DNA of 42,611 bases from Alistipes sp. (GTDB lineage Bacteria > Bacteroidota > Bacteroidia > Bacteroidales > Rikenellaceae), in contig JAIECN010000024.1 of NCBI GenBank assembly GCA_029068505.1, positions 31,961 through 74,571 on the forward strand. The letters run 5' to 3'. The notes beneath the pieces are model-generated. The model was not told the DNA's origin, did no database searches, and worked only from the letters and a program-made list of their open reading frames with translations. The translations under genes were made by a program, and so were the position numbers. Shown in pieces: positions 9,501 to 16,484 of this stretch (positions are counted from its first letter, which is position 1; every line of letters starts with the position of its first letter).

Positions 9501-10609
9501 TTGTCGACGAACAGATCAAGGAGTTGTCCGAGCGTCGCCGGACGCTGGAGCGCTGCCTGAATATCGGGCAGAAGCGGATCGACCTCCAGAACGAGGAGGA
9601 GAAGACCCAGGTGCCGGATTTCTGGGACGATCCCGCCGCCGCGCGCGAGCAGTTGCGCAAGGTGGCCGTCATCAAGGCATGGGTCGAGGACTACGATGCC
9701 GTGCGCAAGGACGTCGAGGATTTGGAGCTGATGCCCGACTTCGTGAAGGAGGGCGTCGTCAGCGAGGCCGAGTTGGACGAGCACTACGCCCGCACGCTCG
9801 ACCGCATCGAGAAGTTGGAGATGCGCAACATGCTGCGCCGCGACGAGGACAAGCTCGGCGCCATTTTGGACATCAACGCCGGCGCCGGCGGCACCGAGGC
9901 CCTCGACTGGGCTTCGATGCTCATGCGCATGTACACCCGTTGGGGCGAGGCCCACGGCTACAAGGTCAAGGTGCTCGACTTCCAGGCCGGCGACGAGGTG
10001 GGCGTCAAGTCGTGTACGCTCGAATTCGAGGGCGAATACGCCTACGGTTACCTCAAGAGCGAAAACGGCGTCCACCGCATGGTGCGGCTCTCGCCGTTCA
10101 ATGCCAACAACAAGCGGCAGACCACCTTCGCGTCGGTCTTCGTTTCGCCGGCCGTCGACGACACGATCGAAATCACGGTCAACCCCTCCGACATCGAGTG
10201 GGATACGTTCCGTTCGTCGGGTGCCGGCGGTCAGAACGTCAACAAGGTCGAGACGGCCGTGCGGCTGCGCTACCACGGCAAGGATGCCGACACGGGCGAG
10301 CCGGTGGAGTTCTTGATCGAGAACATGGAGACCCGTTCGCAGCTCATGAACCGCGAGAACGCCATGCGCATCCTCAAATCGAAGCTCTACCAGCGCGAGC
10401 TGGACAAGCGCATGGCTACGCAGCAGGCGCTCGAAGCCTCCAAAAAGAAGATCGAGTGGGGGTCGCAGATCCGTTCCTACGTCTTCGACGACCGCCGCGT
10501 CAAGGACCACCGCACCGGCTGCCAGACTTCGGCCGTTGAGGCCGTCATGGACGGCGACCTGGATGCTTTCATCAAGGCCTATTTGATGGAGTTCGGGGCC
10601 GAGGCGTAA
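9497..10609 (+). CDS. prfB: peptide chain release factor 2
   Basis: RF2 recognises UGA and UAA stop codons and triggers peptide release on the ribosome. The 370-residue protein has the RF2-specific SPF tripeptide (residues 199-201, RMVRLSPFNANN) and the catalytic GGQ (residues 244-246, SSGAGGQNVNKVETAVR). I start it at the ATG overlapping the previous stop (ATGA), not at the 9380 start in the ORF track. The 39 extra residues from that start lie inside the kinase gene and do not resemble RF2. The reading frame runs straight through the place (ERCLNIGQ) where many bacteria have a +1 programmed frameshift, so autoregulation by UGA is absent here. Confidence 0.96.
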   Translation: MIVDEQIKELSERRRTLERCLNIGQKRIDLQNEEEKTQVPDFWDDPAAAREQLRKVAVIKAWVEDYDAVRKDVEDLELMPDFVKEGVVSEAELDEHYARTLDRIEKLEMRNMLRRDEDKLGAILDINAGAGGTEALDWASMLMRMYTRWGEAHGYKVKVLDFQAGDEVGVKSCTLEFEGEYAYGYLKSENGVHRMVRLSPFNANNKRQTTFASVFVSPAVDDTIEITVNPSDIEWDTFRSSGAGGQNVNKVETAVRLRYHGKDADTGEPVEFLIENMETRSQLMNRENAMRILKSKLYQRELDKRMATQQALEASKKKIEWGSQIRSYVFDDRRVKDHRTGCQTSAVEAVMDGDLDAFIKAYLMEFGAEA

Positions 10610-10639
10610 ATCCGTTTCCGCTCCGAACGGCGGACGACT

Positions 10640-10692
10640 TCACCCACGCGCCACCCACGCTCCATCCACGCTCACCCACGTGTCATCCACGC
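10640..10692. repeat. imperfect ~11-bp CAYCCACG direct repeats
   Basis: Five copies of CAYCCACG (CACCCACGCG, CACCCACGCT, CATCCACGCT, CACCCACGTG, CATCCACGCG) follow each other with 10-11-bp spacing just after prfB. Function is unknown. Confidence 0.7.
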
Positions 10693-10838
10693 GCGGCCGG
10701 CCATTTCTTGTGTGCCGGCTGCGCGGTCGATTCTTTCTGCGCATCGGCCGGGTGCGCGCGGTCGATTGTTTTTTGCATGCCGGCCCCGGCCGCATTCTTC
10801 TCCTCCCGGTGTTTTCCGCCGCTTCGTCCGCTATGCAG

Positions 10839-10916
10839 TTAGCGTAAAAGACGGCTGCTCCGAATCGGGCGTACAGCAGGGTGACGGGGCGAAGCCGCCG
10901 ACACTTAGCGTAAAAG
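10839..10916. promoter_or_regulatory. pair of TTAGCGTAAAAG sites, candidate regulator operators
   Basis: The 12-mer TTAGCGTAAAAG occurs exactly twice, at 10839-10850 and 10905-10916, 66 bp apart, directly upstream of the promoter of the NUDIX regulator gene. The second copy is embedded in CACTT-N7-AAGTG, a short dyad. Position and duplication suggest operators, perhaps for autoregulation by the regulator. That is inference. Confidence 0.5.
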
Positions 10917-10927
10917 TGGCGATAAGG

Positions 10928-10958
10928 TTGTTTTTTCGGCGAAAATTGCTTAATTTTA
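10928..10958 (+). promoter_or_regulatory. putative promoter of the xylose regulator operon
   Basis: TTGT (10928-10931) and TAATTTTA (10951-10958) are separated by 19 bp. They resemble the Bacteroidota -33/-7 pair (TTTG and TAnnTTTG, last base off) and lie 30 bp before the ATG. Confidence 0.45.
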
Positions 10959-10987
10959 CAATCACAACCTAACCGCGCCGACCTTTC

Positions 10988-11734
10988 ATGTCTCTCCAGA
11001 TGAACCAATCGCTCTCGGTCGACTGCGCCGTCTTCGGATTCGACGGCCGGTCGCTCAAGGTCTTGCTCGTCGAGCGGCGCGATTACGATCCCGACACCCA
11101 CCTCGACCGGCTCAAGCTGCCCGGCGCCATGATTCAGGAGAACGAGACACTCCCCGCTGCGGCCAGCCGCGTGCTCGCCGAGGCGACCGGGTTGCGCGAA
11201 ATCTACCTCAAGCAGATGGAGATATTCTCCGACCCCGCCCGTGTGGCCGGCAAGGAGTTGGAGTGGATCAACCGTTACCATGGCATCCGCACCGAGCGCG
11301 TGGTGACCGTGGGTTACTATGCCTTGGTCAAACTCGACGGCCGCGTGGTCGCCTATACCGACGGCAAGGGCGCCCAGTGGGTCGAGGTCGAAGCCATCCA
11401 GCGGTTGGCGATGGATCACAAGCAGATTCTGGCCGCCGCCCTGGCTCATCTGTGCCGCGAGATGTTGCAGTCGCCCGTGGCGTTCGAGTTGCTGCCCCGC
11501 AAGTTTACGATCCGCGAGTTGCAGAACCTCTATGCGGCCGTGTTGGGCATCGAGATCGACAACCGCAATTTCCGCAAGAAGATTCTTTCGTCGGGATTCC
11601 TCGCGCCCACCGGCGAGCAGGAGCAGGGCGTGGCGCACAAGCCCGCGCAATATTATACGTTCGATCGGCAGGCCTATAAGAAGGCCCTCAAGCAGAAGCT
11701 GCGGTTGGATTTCATCAACAGTTGGCGTTATTGA
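10988..11734 (+). CDS. NUDIX-fold transcriptional regulator of xylose genes (NrtR/AraR type)
   Basis: A 248-residue two-domain regulator. The N-terminal part is a NUDIX fold (VDCAVFGFDGRSLKVLLVERRD), and the C-terminal part is the winged-helix DNA-binding domain typical of NrtR-like proteins (LLPRKFTIRELQNLYAAVLGIEIDNRNFRKKI). The Nudix box GAMIQENETLPAAASRVLAEATGL has lost most catalytic glutamates of GX5EX7REUXEEXGU (RVLAEATG in place of REUXEEXG). It should therefore sense a ligand rather than hydrolyse one. Related Bacteroides proteins control arabinose and other sugar genes. Because xylB, xylA and a sugar symporter follow, I infer xylose control. It ends 8 bp before xylB and is probably autoregulated through the paired upstream repeats. 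Confidence 0.85.
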   Translation: MSLQMNQSLSVDCAVFGFDGRSLKVLLVERRDYDPDTHLDRLKLPGAMIQENETLPAAASRVLAEATGLREIYLKQMEIFSDPARVAGKELEWINRYHGIRTERVVTVGYYALVKLDGRVVAYTDGKGAQWVEVEAIQRLAMDHKQILAAALAHLCREMLQSPVAFELLPRKFTIRELQNLYAAVLGIEIDNRNFRKKILSSGFLAPTGEQEQGVAHKPAQYYTFDRQAYKKALKQKLRLDFINSWRY

Positions 11735-11742
11735 AACAAATC

Positions 11743-13242
11743 ATGAATACGAATATGAAAACTTTAGGTATCGATATCGGTTCTTCGTCGGTCAAGGTCT
11801 CGTTGTTGGACGTGGAGAGCGGGCGTTGCGTCGCGTCGTCGACCAATCCTTCGCAGGAGATGCCCATCGACGCTCCGCAGTCCGGCTGGGCCGAGCAAGA
11901 CCCCGAAATGTGGTGGCGCTACGCGGTGGAGGGTATCCGCAGCATCGCCGCGGCAGGCCATTCCATGCAGGAGGTGCGGGCCGTCGGCATCACTTACCAA
12001 ATGCACGGTCTGGTCTGCGTCGACAGCTATGGAGCGCCCTTGCGCAAGGCGATCATCTGGTGCGATTCGCGCGCCGTCGGGATCGGCGCCGAGGCGCTGG
12101 AGGCTGTCGGGCGCGATTTCTGCCTGGAACATGCGCTCAATTCGCCGGGCAACTTCACGGCTTCCAAGCTGGCATGGGTCAAGCGCAACGAACCCGATGT
12201 GTTCGCCCGCATCGACAAGTTCATGTTGCCGGGCGATTACATCGCTTATAAGCTCTCAGGCGAGGTTTCGACCACTTGCAGCGGCCTTTCCGAGCAGATT
12301 CTCTGGGATTTCAAGGAGGAGCGGCGCGCCGATTTCGTGGCCGATCATTACGGCATTCCCCATGCGATGATCCCCGATGCCGGGGTTTCGATCGGTGTCG
12401 GCGGCCATACGGACAAGGCGACGGAAGATGCGCTCGGCATCCCCGCCGGCACGCCCATCAGCTACCGCGCCGGCGACCAGCCCAACAACGCCTTTTCGCT
12501 CAATGTCATGGAGGCGGGCGAGATCGCCGCTACGGGCGGCACCAGCGGCGTGGTCTACGGCGTGGTCGACACGCCCGAGGCCGATCCCAAGTCGCGCGTC
12601 AATACGTTCGTCCACGTCAACCATACGGCGCAGAACCCGCGTTACGGGATTCTGCTCTGCATCAACGGCACGGGCATCCTCAATTCATGGGTGCGGCGCC
12701 ATATCGTCCAGCAGACGGTCGACTACGCCGAGATGAACCGCCTGGCCGAGCAGGCGCCGGCCGGTTGCGACGGCTTGTCGATGCTGCCGTTCGGCAACGG
12801 CGCCGAGCGCATGCTCGAAAACCGCTGCATCGGCGCTGCGGTCGAGGGGATCGATTTCAACCGCCACACGACGGCCCATTTGTTGCGTGCGGCGCAGGAG
12901 GGCATCGCTTTCTCGTTCCGCTATGGCATCGACATCATGCGGTCGCTGGGTTTGAAGCCCGACGTGATCCGTGCCGGCCGGGCCAACCTGTTCCTTTCGC
13001 CGCTTTTCCGGCGCACGCTGGCTACGCTTACCGGTGCCCGCATCGAGTTGTTCGACACCGACGGCGCGTTGGGCGCGGCCCGCGGCGCCGCTCTGGGGGC
13101 CGGGTTGTATCGGTCGCGCGAGGAGGCGTTCGCGTCGCTTACCCGTCTGGAGGTCGTCGAACCTGCGGCTGCCGACCGCGAAGCCTTGGAAGAGGCCTAC
13201 GCACGATGGAAGCAGGTGCTGGAAACAAAAATCGGGATTTGA
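11743..13242 (+). CDS. xylB: xylulokinase (FGGY family)
   Basis: Phosphorylates D-xylulose to xylulose 5-phosphate for the pentose phosphate pathway. It is a 499-residue sugar kinase. The N-terminal FGGY domain opens with LGIDIGSSSVKVSLLDVESG (phosphate-1 ATP motif), and MHGLVCVD and the CDSRA segment match the xylulokinase substrate loop. The C-terminal domain contains AGDQPNNAFSLNV, GTSGVVYG and the late GAARGAALGAGL motif. I choose the ATG at 11743 instead of the TTG at 11722, which would overlap the regulator; the ATG at 11755 is equally possible. The substrate is assigned mainly from adjacency to xylA; other FGGY kinases are possible but less likely. Confidence 0.9.
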   Translation: MNTNMKTLGIDIGSSSVKVSLLDVESGRCVASSTNPSQEMPIDAPQSGWAEQDPEMWWRYAVEGIRSIAAAGHSMQEVRAVGITYQMHGLVCVDSYGAPLRKAIIWCDSRAVGIGAEALEAVGRDFCLEHALNSPGNFTASKLAWVKRNEPDVFARIDKFMLPGDYIAYKLSGEVSTTCSGLSEQILWDFKEERRADFVADHYGIPHAMIPDAGVSIGVGGHTDKATEDALGIPAGTPISYRAGDQPNNAFSLNVMEAGEIAATGGTSGVVYGVVDTPEADPKSRVNTFVHVNHTAQNPRYGILLCINGTGILNSWVRRHIVQQTVDYAEMNRLAEQAPAGCDGLSMLPFGNGAERMLENRCIGAAVEGIDFNRHTTAHLLRAAQEGIAFSFRYGIDIMRSLGLKPDVIRAGRANLFLSPLFRRTLATLTGARIELFDTDGALGAARGAALGAGLYRSREEAFASLTRLEVVEPAAADREALEEAYARWKQVLETKIGI

Positions 13243-13326
13243 CCGCGGTGCCGGCTTCCGTGAGGGCCGCATCGAATATGCAGTTGCGAATCATGATTTA
13301 AAATATCTTTAAAAAACATTATTATT

Positions 13327-14637
13327 ATGGCAAAAACTTATTTCCCCACCGTGGGCAAGATCGCGTTCGAGGGCGCAAGTTCCAAAAATCCGATGGCATT
13401 CCGCTATTATGAACCCGAACGTGTGGTCAAAGGCCGCAAGATGAAGGATTGGCTGCGTTTCTCGATGGCCTGGTGGCATACGCTCTGCGCCGAGGGCGGC
13501 GACCAGTTCGGCGGCGGCACGAAGAAGTTCCCTTGGAACGAGGCGGCCTGCCCCATCGAGCGTGCCAAGGCCAAGATGGACGCCGGTTTCGAGTTCATGC
13601 AGAAGATGGGCATCGAGTACTACTGCTTCCACGACGTCGACCTGGTGGACGAAGATCCCGATCCCGCCAAGTACGAGGCGAACCTCAAGGAGATCGTAGC
13701 CTACGCCAAGCAGAAGCAGGCCGAGACGGGCATCAAGCTGCTGTGGGGTACGGCCAACGTCTTTTCGAACGGCCGTTACATGAACGGCGCTTCGACCAAC
13801 CCCGATTTCGACACGGCGGCCCGCGCCATGCTTCAGATCAAGAACGCCATCGACGCCACGATCGAGCTGGGCGGCGAGAACTACGTCTTCTGGGGCGGCC
13901 GCGAGGGTTACATGTCGCTGCTCAACACCGACATGAAGCGCGAGAAGGAGCACATGGCCACCATGCTGACCATGGCCCGCGACTACGCCCGTTCGAAGGG
14001 TTTCAAGGGCAACTTCCTCATCGAGCCGAAGCCCATGGAGCCGATGAAGCACCAGTACGACGTCGACACCGAGACGGTCGTCGGCTTCCTGCGCGCTCAC
14101 GGCTTGGACAAGGATTTCAAGGTCAACATCGAGGTCAACCACGCCACGCTGGCCGGCCATACGTTCGAGCATGAGTTGCAGTGCGCCGTCGACGCCGGCA
14201 TGCTGGGGTCGATCGACGCCAACCGCGGCGACTACCAGAACGGCTGGGACACCGACCAGTTCCCCATCGACCTCTACGAGATGGTCCAGGCCATGATGGT
14301 GATCGTACGCGGCGGCGGTTTGCAGGGCGGCGGCACCAACTTCGACGCCAAGACGCGCCGCAACTCGACCGACCCCGAAGACCTCTTCATCGCCCACATC
14401 GCTGCGATGGACATCATGGCCCGCGCCTTGTTGATCGCTGCCGATCTGTTGGAGAACTCGCCCTACGAGAAGATGCTCGCCGAGCGCTACGCTTCCTACG
14501 ACAAGGGCGAGGGCAAGGCCTTCGAGGAGGGCAAGCTCACCCTGGAGCAGGTGGCCGAGTATGCCCGCAAGCACGAACCCGTTCAGCACAGCGGCAAGCA
14601 GGAGCTGTACGAGGCGATCGTCAACATGTACATCTAA
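13327..14637 (+). CDS. xylA: xylose isomerase
   Basis: Interconverts D-xylose and D-xylulose in the cytoplasm, using two divalent metal ions. The 436-residue TIM-barrel protein shows the catalytic FHDVDL (H102, D105), the metal-binding region [30 protein letters not shown], and [17 protein letters not shown]. Length and motifs fit the class II isomerases of Bacteroidota. It lies 84 bp after xylB. That gap contains a TATCTTTA sequence (13304-13311), one base from the -7 consensus, so a secondary promoter is possible. A strong terminator follows immediately. Confidence 0.97.
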   Translation: MAKTYFPTVGKIAFEGASSKNPMAFRYYEPERVVKGRKMKDWLRFSMAWWHTLCAEGGDQFGGGTKKFPWNEAACPIERAKAKMDAGFEFMQKMGIEYYCFHDVDLVDEDPDPAKYEANLKEIVAYAKQKQAETGIKLLWGTANVFSNGRYMNGASTNPDFDTAARAMLQIKNAIDATIELGGENYVFWGGREGYMSLLNTDMKREKEHMATMLTMARDYARSKGFKGNFLIEPKPMEPMKHQYDVDTETVVGFLRAHGLDKDFKVNIEVNHATLAGHTFEHELQCAVDAGMLGSIDANRGDYQNGWDTDQFPIDLYEMVQAMMVIVRGGGLQGGGTNFDAKTRRNSTDPEDLFIAHIAAMDIMARALLIAADLLENSPYEKMLAERYASYDKGEGKAFEEGKLTLEQVAEYARKHEPVQHSGKQELYEAIVNMYI

Positions 14638-14643
14638 ATCCCG

Positions 14644-14685
14644 TTCGGAGCGGAGGGCGTGCAGCTCTCCGCTCCGAATTTTTTT
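14644..14685 (+). terminator. intrinsic terminator inside the xylose operon
   Basis: TTCGGAGCGGAG (14644-14655) and its exact complement CTCCGCTCCGAA (14667-14678) form a 12-bp stem with an 11-nt loop, followed by seven Ts. It begins 6 bp after the xylA stop and precedes the transporter ATG by 30 bp. It either ends the xylA transcript or attenuates read-through into the symporter gene. Confidence 0.88.
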
Positions 14686-14714
14686 ACAACCCTACCTTTA
14701 AAACTCCGACCAAA

Positions 14715-16127
14715 ATGACCGATCCAAAAACCGGCAGCCGCCTTTATCTGTTCTCCATCGTCCTGGTGGCGATCATCGGCGGTTTGCTCTTCGGCTACGA
14801 CACCGCTGTGGTGTCGGGTGCCGAAAAAGCTCTCGAAAACTTCTTCCAAGGCGGCTTGGGCGCGCTCTACACTTCGGGTTGGCACGGCTTCACGGCCTCC
14901 AGCGCGTTGCTGGGCTGCGTGATCGGCGGTGCGATCTCCGGTCTGCTCGCCTCGCGCTTCGGCCGCAAGCGTTCGCTGCTCGTCGCCGCGATGCTCTTTT
15001 TCGTCTCGGCCCTCGGGTCGTGGTGCCCCGAAAGCGGGGTGCTGCCCTACGGCGAGGCGTCGAAAACCCTGCTCGTGGTGTTCAATTTCTACCGCATCCT
15101 CGGCGGCATCGGCGTGGGTCTGGCTTCGGCCGTGTGCCCGATGTACATCGCTGAGATTTCGCCCGCCCGCATCCGCGGCACGCTCGTGTCGTGCAACCAG
15201 TTCGCCATCATCTTCGGCATGCTGGTGGTGTACTTCGTCAATTACATGATCCGCAATTCGTTGGGCGAGAGCACCGAGGCCATCCAGTCCGCCATGAACG
15301 CCATCGGTTGGCGCCGCATGTTCGTCAGCGAGGCTTTCCCCGCCGGCATCTTCGGGCTGCTGGTGCTCTTCATCCCCGAGACGCCCCGTTTCCTGGCTCT
15401 GAAGGGCCGCGACGAGAAGGCCTATTCGATCCTCGCCCACATCAACGGTGCGGACGAGGCCCGTTCGATCCTCGACCAGATCAAGGCTACGGTGCACGAG
15501 AAGCGCGAGCATATCTTCGCCTACGGCATCGCCGTGGTCGTCATCGGCGTTCTGCTGTCGTTCTTCCAGCAGGCCGTGGGCATCAACGTCGTGTTGTACT
15601 ATGCGCCCCGCATCTTCGAGAATATGGGCGCTTCGGGCGACGCTTCGATGATGCAGACCGTGGTCATGGGCGTCGTGAACATCATCTTCACGGTCGTCGC
15701 CATCTTCACGGTCGACCGCATGGGCCGCAAACCGTTGCTCATCATCGGCTCGGTCGGCATGATGGTCGGCATGATCGCTCTGGCCGCGTTGTCGTTCACC
15801 GATTCCATCGGCATGGCGGCCTTGGTTTTCATCATCATCTACACCGCTTCGTTCATGATGTCGTGGGGGCCGATCTGCTGGGTGTTGATCGCCGAAATCT
15901 TCCCCAACACCATCCGTTCGCAGGCCGTGGCCATCGCCGTGGCGGCGCAGTGGATATCCAACTTCCTCGTCTCGGCCACGTTCCCTTCGTTGAGCGCCTG
16001 GAGCGTCGGCGGCACTTATTGCATCTATGCGTTGATGTCGTTGCTTTCGGCACTCTTCGTGTGGCGTTGGGTCCCCGAGACCAAGGGCAAGACCTTGGAG
16101 GAGATGTCGCAGTTGTGGAAAAAATAG
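14715..16127 (+). CDS. xylE: sugar:H+ symporter, probable D-xylose transporter
   Basis: A 470-residue MFS sugar porter (XylE/GLUT type) that imports sugar with protons through the inner membrane. Twelve TM helices can be traced. Family signatures are visible: GGLLFGYDTAVVSGA in TM1, RFGRKRS in loop 2-3, PETPRFLALKGR after TM6, QQAVGINVVLYYAPRIF in TM7, DRMGRKPLL in loop 8-9 and PETKGKTLEEM after TM12. I use the ATG at 14715 (MTDPKTGSRL); the long upstream extension in the ORF track is a shadow of xylA. Xylose specificity is inferred from the operon. The xylE symbol reflects this, not a proven orthology. Confidence 0.88.
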   Translation: MTDPKTGSRLYLFSIVLVAIIGGLLFGYDTAVVSGAEKALENFFQGGLGALYTSGWHGFTASSALLGCVIGGAISGLLASRFGRKRSLLVAAMLFFVSALGSWCPESGVLPYGEASKTLLVVFNFYRILGGIGVGLASAVCPMYIAEISPARIRGTLVSCNQFAIIFGMLVVYFVNYMIRNSLGESTEAIQSAMNAIGWRRMFVSEAFPAGIFGLLVLFIPETPRFLALKGRDEKAYSILAHINGADEARSILDQIKATVHEKREHIFAYGIAVVVIGVLLSFFQQAVGINVVLYYAPRIFENMGASGDASMMQTVVMGVVNIIFTVVAIFTVDRMGRKPLLIIGSVGMMVGMIALAALSFTDSIGMAALVFIIIYTASFMMSWGPICWVLIAEIFPNTIRSQAVAIAVAAQWISNFLVSATFPSLSAWSVGGTYCIYALMSLLSALFVWRWVPETKGKTLEEMSQLWKK

Positions 16128-16152
16128 CTCGTCGCATTTTTCCGACTTACCG

Positions 16153-16189
16153 AAAGTTCCGGTGCCGCAAAGGTTCCGGAACTTTTTTT
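16153..16189 (+). terminator. intrinsic terminator after the sugar symporter
   Basis: AAAGTTCCGG (16153-16162) pairs with CCGGAACTTT (16176-16185) across a 13-nt loop and runs into a T tract, 26 bp after the transporter stop codon. Confidence 0.8.
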
Positions 16190-16326
16190 GCGGATGCGCA
16201 TGCGTACCATACGACGTCGATGCCCGCGGCCTGCGTTTTTTCGGCGCCGGACCGCCTGCCGGGGCTTTGCGGCGCCGGTTCGGGCAGGAATATCGGTTTA
16301 AGTTTTCTTTTTTTGATTATTAGTTC

Positions 16327-16334
16327 TATCTTTG
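16327..16334 (+). promoter_or_regulatory. -7 box of the thiamine uptake operon
   Basis: TATCTTTG is a perfect TAnnTTTG match preceded by a T-rich tract. Transcription would start about where the riboswitch P1 stem begins. Confidence 0.65.
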
Positions 16335-16341
16335 CCCCCGA

Positions 16342-16420
16342 TATTTCGAAGGGGTGCCTTACTATCAGGCTGAGATTATACCCATTGAACCGGATACGGG
16401 TAATGCCGAAACCGGGAATA
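16342..16420 (+). ncRNA. TPP riboswitch (THI element) aptamer
   Basis: The conserved THI-box strings occur in the right order: GGGGTGCC, CAGGCTGAGAtTATACCC, TTGAACCGGATACGGGTAATGCC, then GGGAATA. P1 can form between TATTTC (16342-16347) and GGAATA (16415-16420). P2 pairs GGGT with ACCC around the CTGAGA motif that binds the pyrimidine ring of thiamine pyrophosphate. It controls the outer-membrane receptor gene downstream, as known for thiamine transporters of Bacteroidota. High TPP should repress expression. Confidence 0.95.
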
Positions 16421-16439
16421 CGCGTAATCGACACACATA

Positions 16440-16484
16440 CCCCTTTTCATTCTTTAACCCAAAATTAAAGTATCTATGAAAAGG
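16440..16484 (+). promoter_or_regulatory. start-codon-sequestering expression platform
   Basis: CCTTTTCAT (16442-16450) is the exact reverse complement of ATGAAAAGG (16476-16484), which includes the receptor's start codon, so a 9-bp hairpin can hide the ATG. CCCCTT (16440-16445) is also complementary to AAGGGG (16349-16354) in the aptamer's P2 strand. The two pairings exclude each other. That fits a translational switch in which ligand-bound aptamer frees the sequestering strand. The mechanism is my inference. Confidence 0.6.

Larger units (their letters stand above)
10610..10987. other. 378-bp intergenic region with repeats and xyl regulator promoter
   Basis: This holds, in order, a cluster of CAYCCACG repeats (10640-10692), a C/T/G-rich stretch without recognised features, two direct repeats of TTAGCGTAAAAG, and a promoter-like sequence ahead of the NUDIX regulator. 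No convincing protein gene is seen; the 86-aa track ORF has no recognisable features. Confidence 0.6.
16128..16475. other. 348-bp intergenic region: terminator, promoter, TPP riboswitch leader
   Basis: This contains the terminator of the xylose transporter gene, about 130 bp with no recognised feature, a good -7 promoter box, and the TPP riboswitch with its expression platform, all annotated separately. No protein gene is seen here. Confidence 0.8.

Noticed and set aside
10712-10972. 86-aa ORF before the xylose regulator
   Set aside because: Arg/Pro-rich reading of the intergenic region that contains operator repeats and a promoter; no start context or family resemblance.
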